This document shows, piece after piece, positions 63,802-64,000 of a DNA stretch of 64,000 bases. Position 1 is the stretch's first letter. Each line of letters begins with the position of its first letter. The DNA comes from Rhizoctonia solani (taxonomy: Eukaryota > Basidiomycota > Agaricomycetes > Cantharellales > Ceratobasidiaceae), in NCBI RefSeq assembly GCF_016906535.1, contig NC_057381.1, forward strand, positions 372,001-436,000, written 5' to 3'. The position numbers and the translations under genes are program-made. The notes beneath the pieces were generated by a model, which saw only the letters and a list, made by a program, of their open reading frames with translations, was not told the origin of the DNA and did no database searches.

Positions 63802-64000
63802 TGTTACGAACCAAGGTCCGTAACACCGTTACGTGTAAATATAGCCACACTTCGCCACCTCGTCCCCGTTCACCCTTCCCAACCTGCTCCATGCCTACCG
63901 CCTTCATGAGACTTCGGCACTTACCAATTATTATCGTAGCACAACGGCCTCGCTTCGGCACTTTCCCATCGCGCCACTTTGTCTACATTATATCTATTCG
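63802..64000 (+). repeat. Possible LTR start, cut by the window end
   Basis: The segment opens with an imperfect 24-bp palindrome (TGTTACG...CGTAACA, 63802-63825), a layout typical of LTR tips, followed by TAAATATAGCC and C-rich sequence. There is no partner LTR or duplication in the window, so this is only a hint. Confidence 0.25.

Noticed and set aside
1..64000. CRISPR arrays, bacterial operons, tRNA or rRNA genes
   Set aside because: No regularly spaced direct repeats and no operon-like gene layout were seen; no convincing tRNA or rRNA was found by eye, though a tRNAscan run would be decisive.

Overview
The window looks like a repeat-rich stretch of a basidiomycete genome. The host genes have many 45-70 bp GT-AG introns, and the genes present (M36 fungalysin, paired DUF1996 proteins, an RTA1-like membrane protein, a fungal P-loop NTPase) plus Ty3/gypsy chromoviruses fit an Agaricomycete. 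A Rhizoctonia/Ceratobasidiaceae-like fungus is my best guess; this is inference, with no database search.

Layout. Positions 1-17745 hold a nest of Ty3/gypsy elements from two related families, called B (LTR about 561 bp) and C (LTR about 582 bp). An old C copy (C0, plus strand) was hit by two solo C LTRs, by a minus-strand B copy at the left (A1, running off the window) and by a minus-strand B copy (B2) in its 3' LTR. B2 was then hit in gag by a younger plus-strand B copy (B1). Apart from A1, whose far side lies outside the window, each insertion shows its own 5-bp target duplication. Positions 17746-19817 are non-coding with one solo B LTR. Positions 19818-25783 are a dead C copy (C2). Positions 25784-28973 are a decayed intron-containing hAT transposase gene, cut by a solo LTR of a third family (D). 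A complete C element with open gag and pol (C1, 28974-35417) is inserted in its upstream part. A second solo D LTR follows at 35581-36032, then decayed sequence to about 37.4 kb.

The right part (37.6-64 kb) is mostly host genes: SPB1 (rRNA methyltransferase), an AlkB/2OG-oxygenase-like protein with a zinc ribbon, DUF1996 secreted protein A, an M36 metalloprotease (minus), DUF1996 protein B, an RTA1-like protein, and a P-loop NTPase gene (minus) split by a complete Tc1-type transposon with 85-bp inverted repeats.

Main observations. Both retroelement families carry a primer-binding site that is the exact complement of the predicted 5' end of their own transcript, as in Tf1-type self-priming. 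Both carry the same -1 slippery heptamer (G GGA AAA) two codons before the gag stop. The two LTRs of C1 differ at 11 positions, and all 11 are transitions at TCG/CGA trinucleotides, a RIP-like or methylation signature that also fits the premature stops in older copies. Exon coordinates were worked out by hand from splice signals and reading phase; they close in frame, but no transcript evidence was available.
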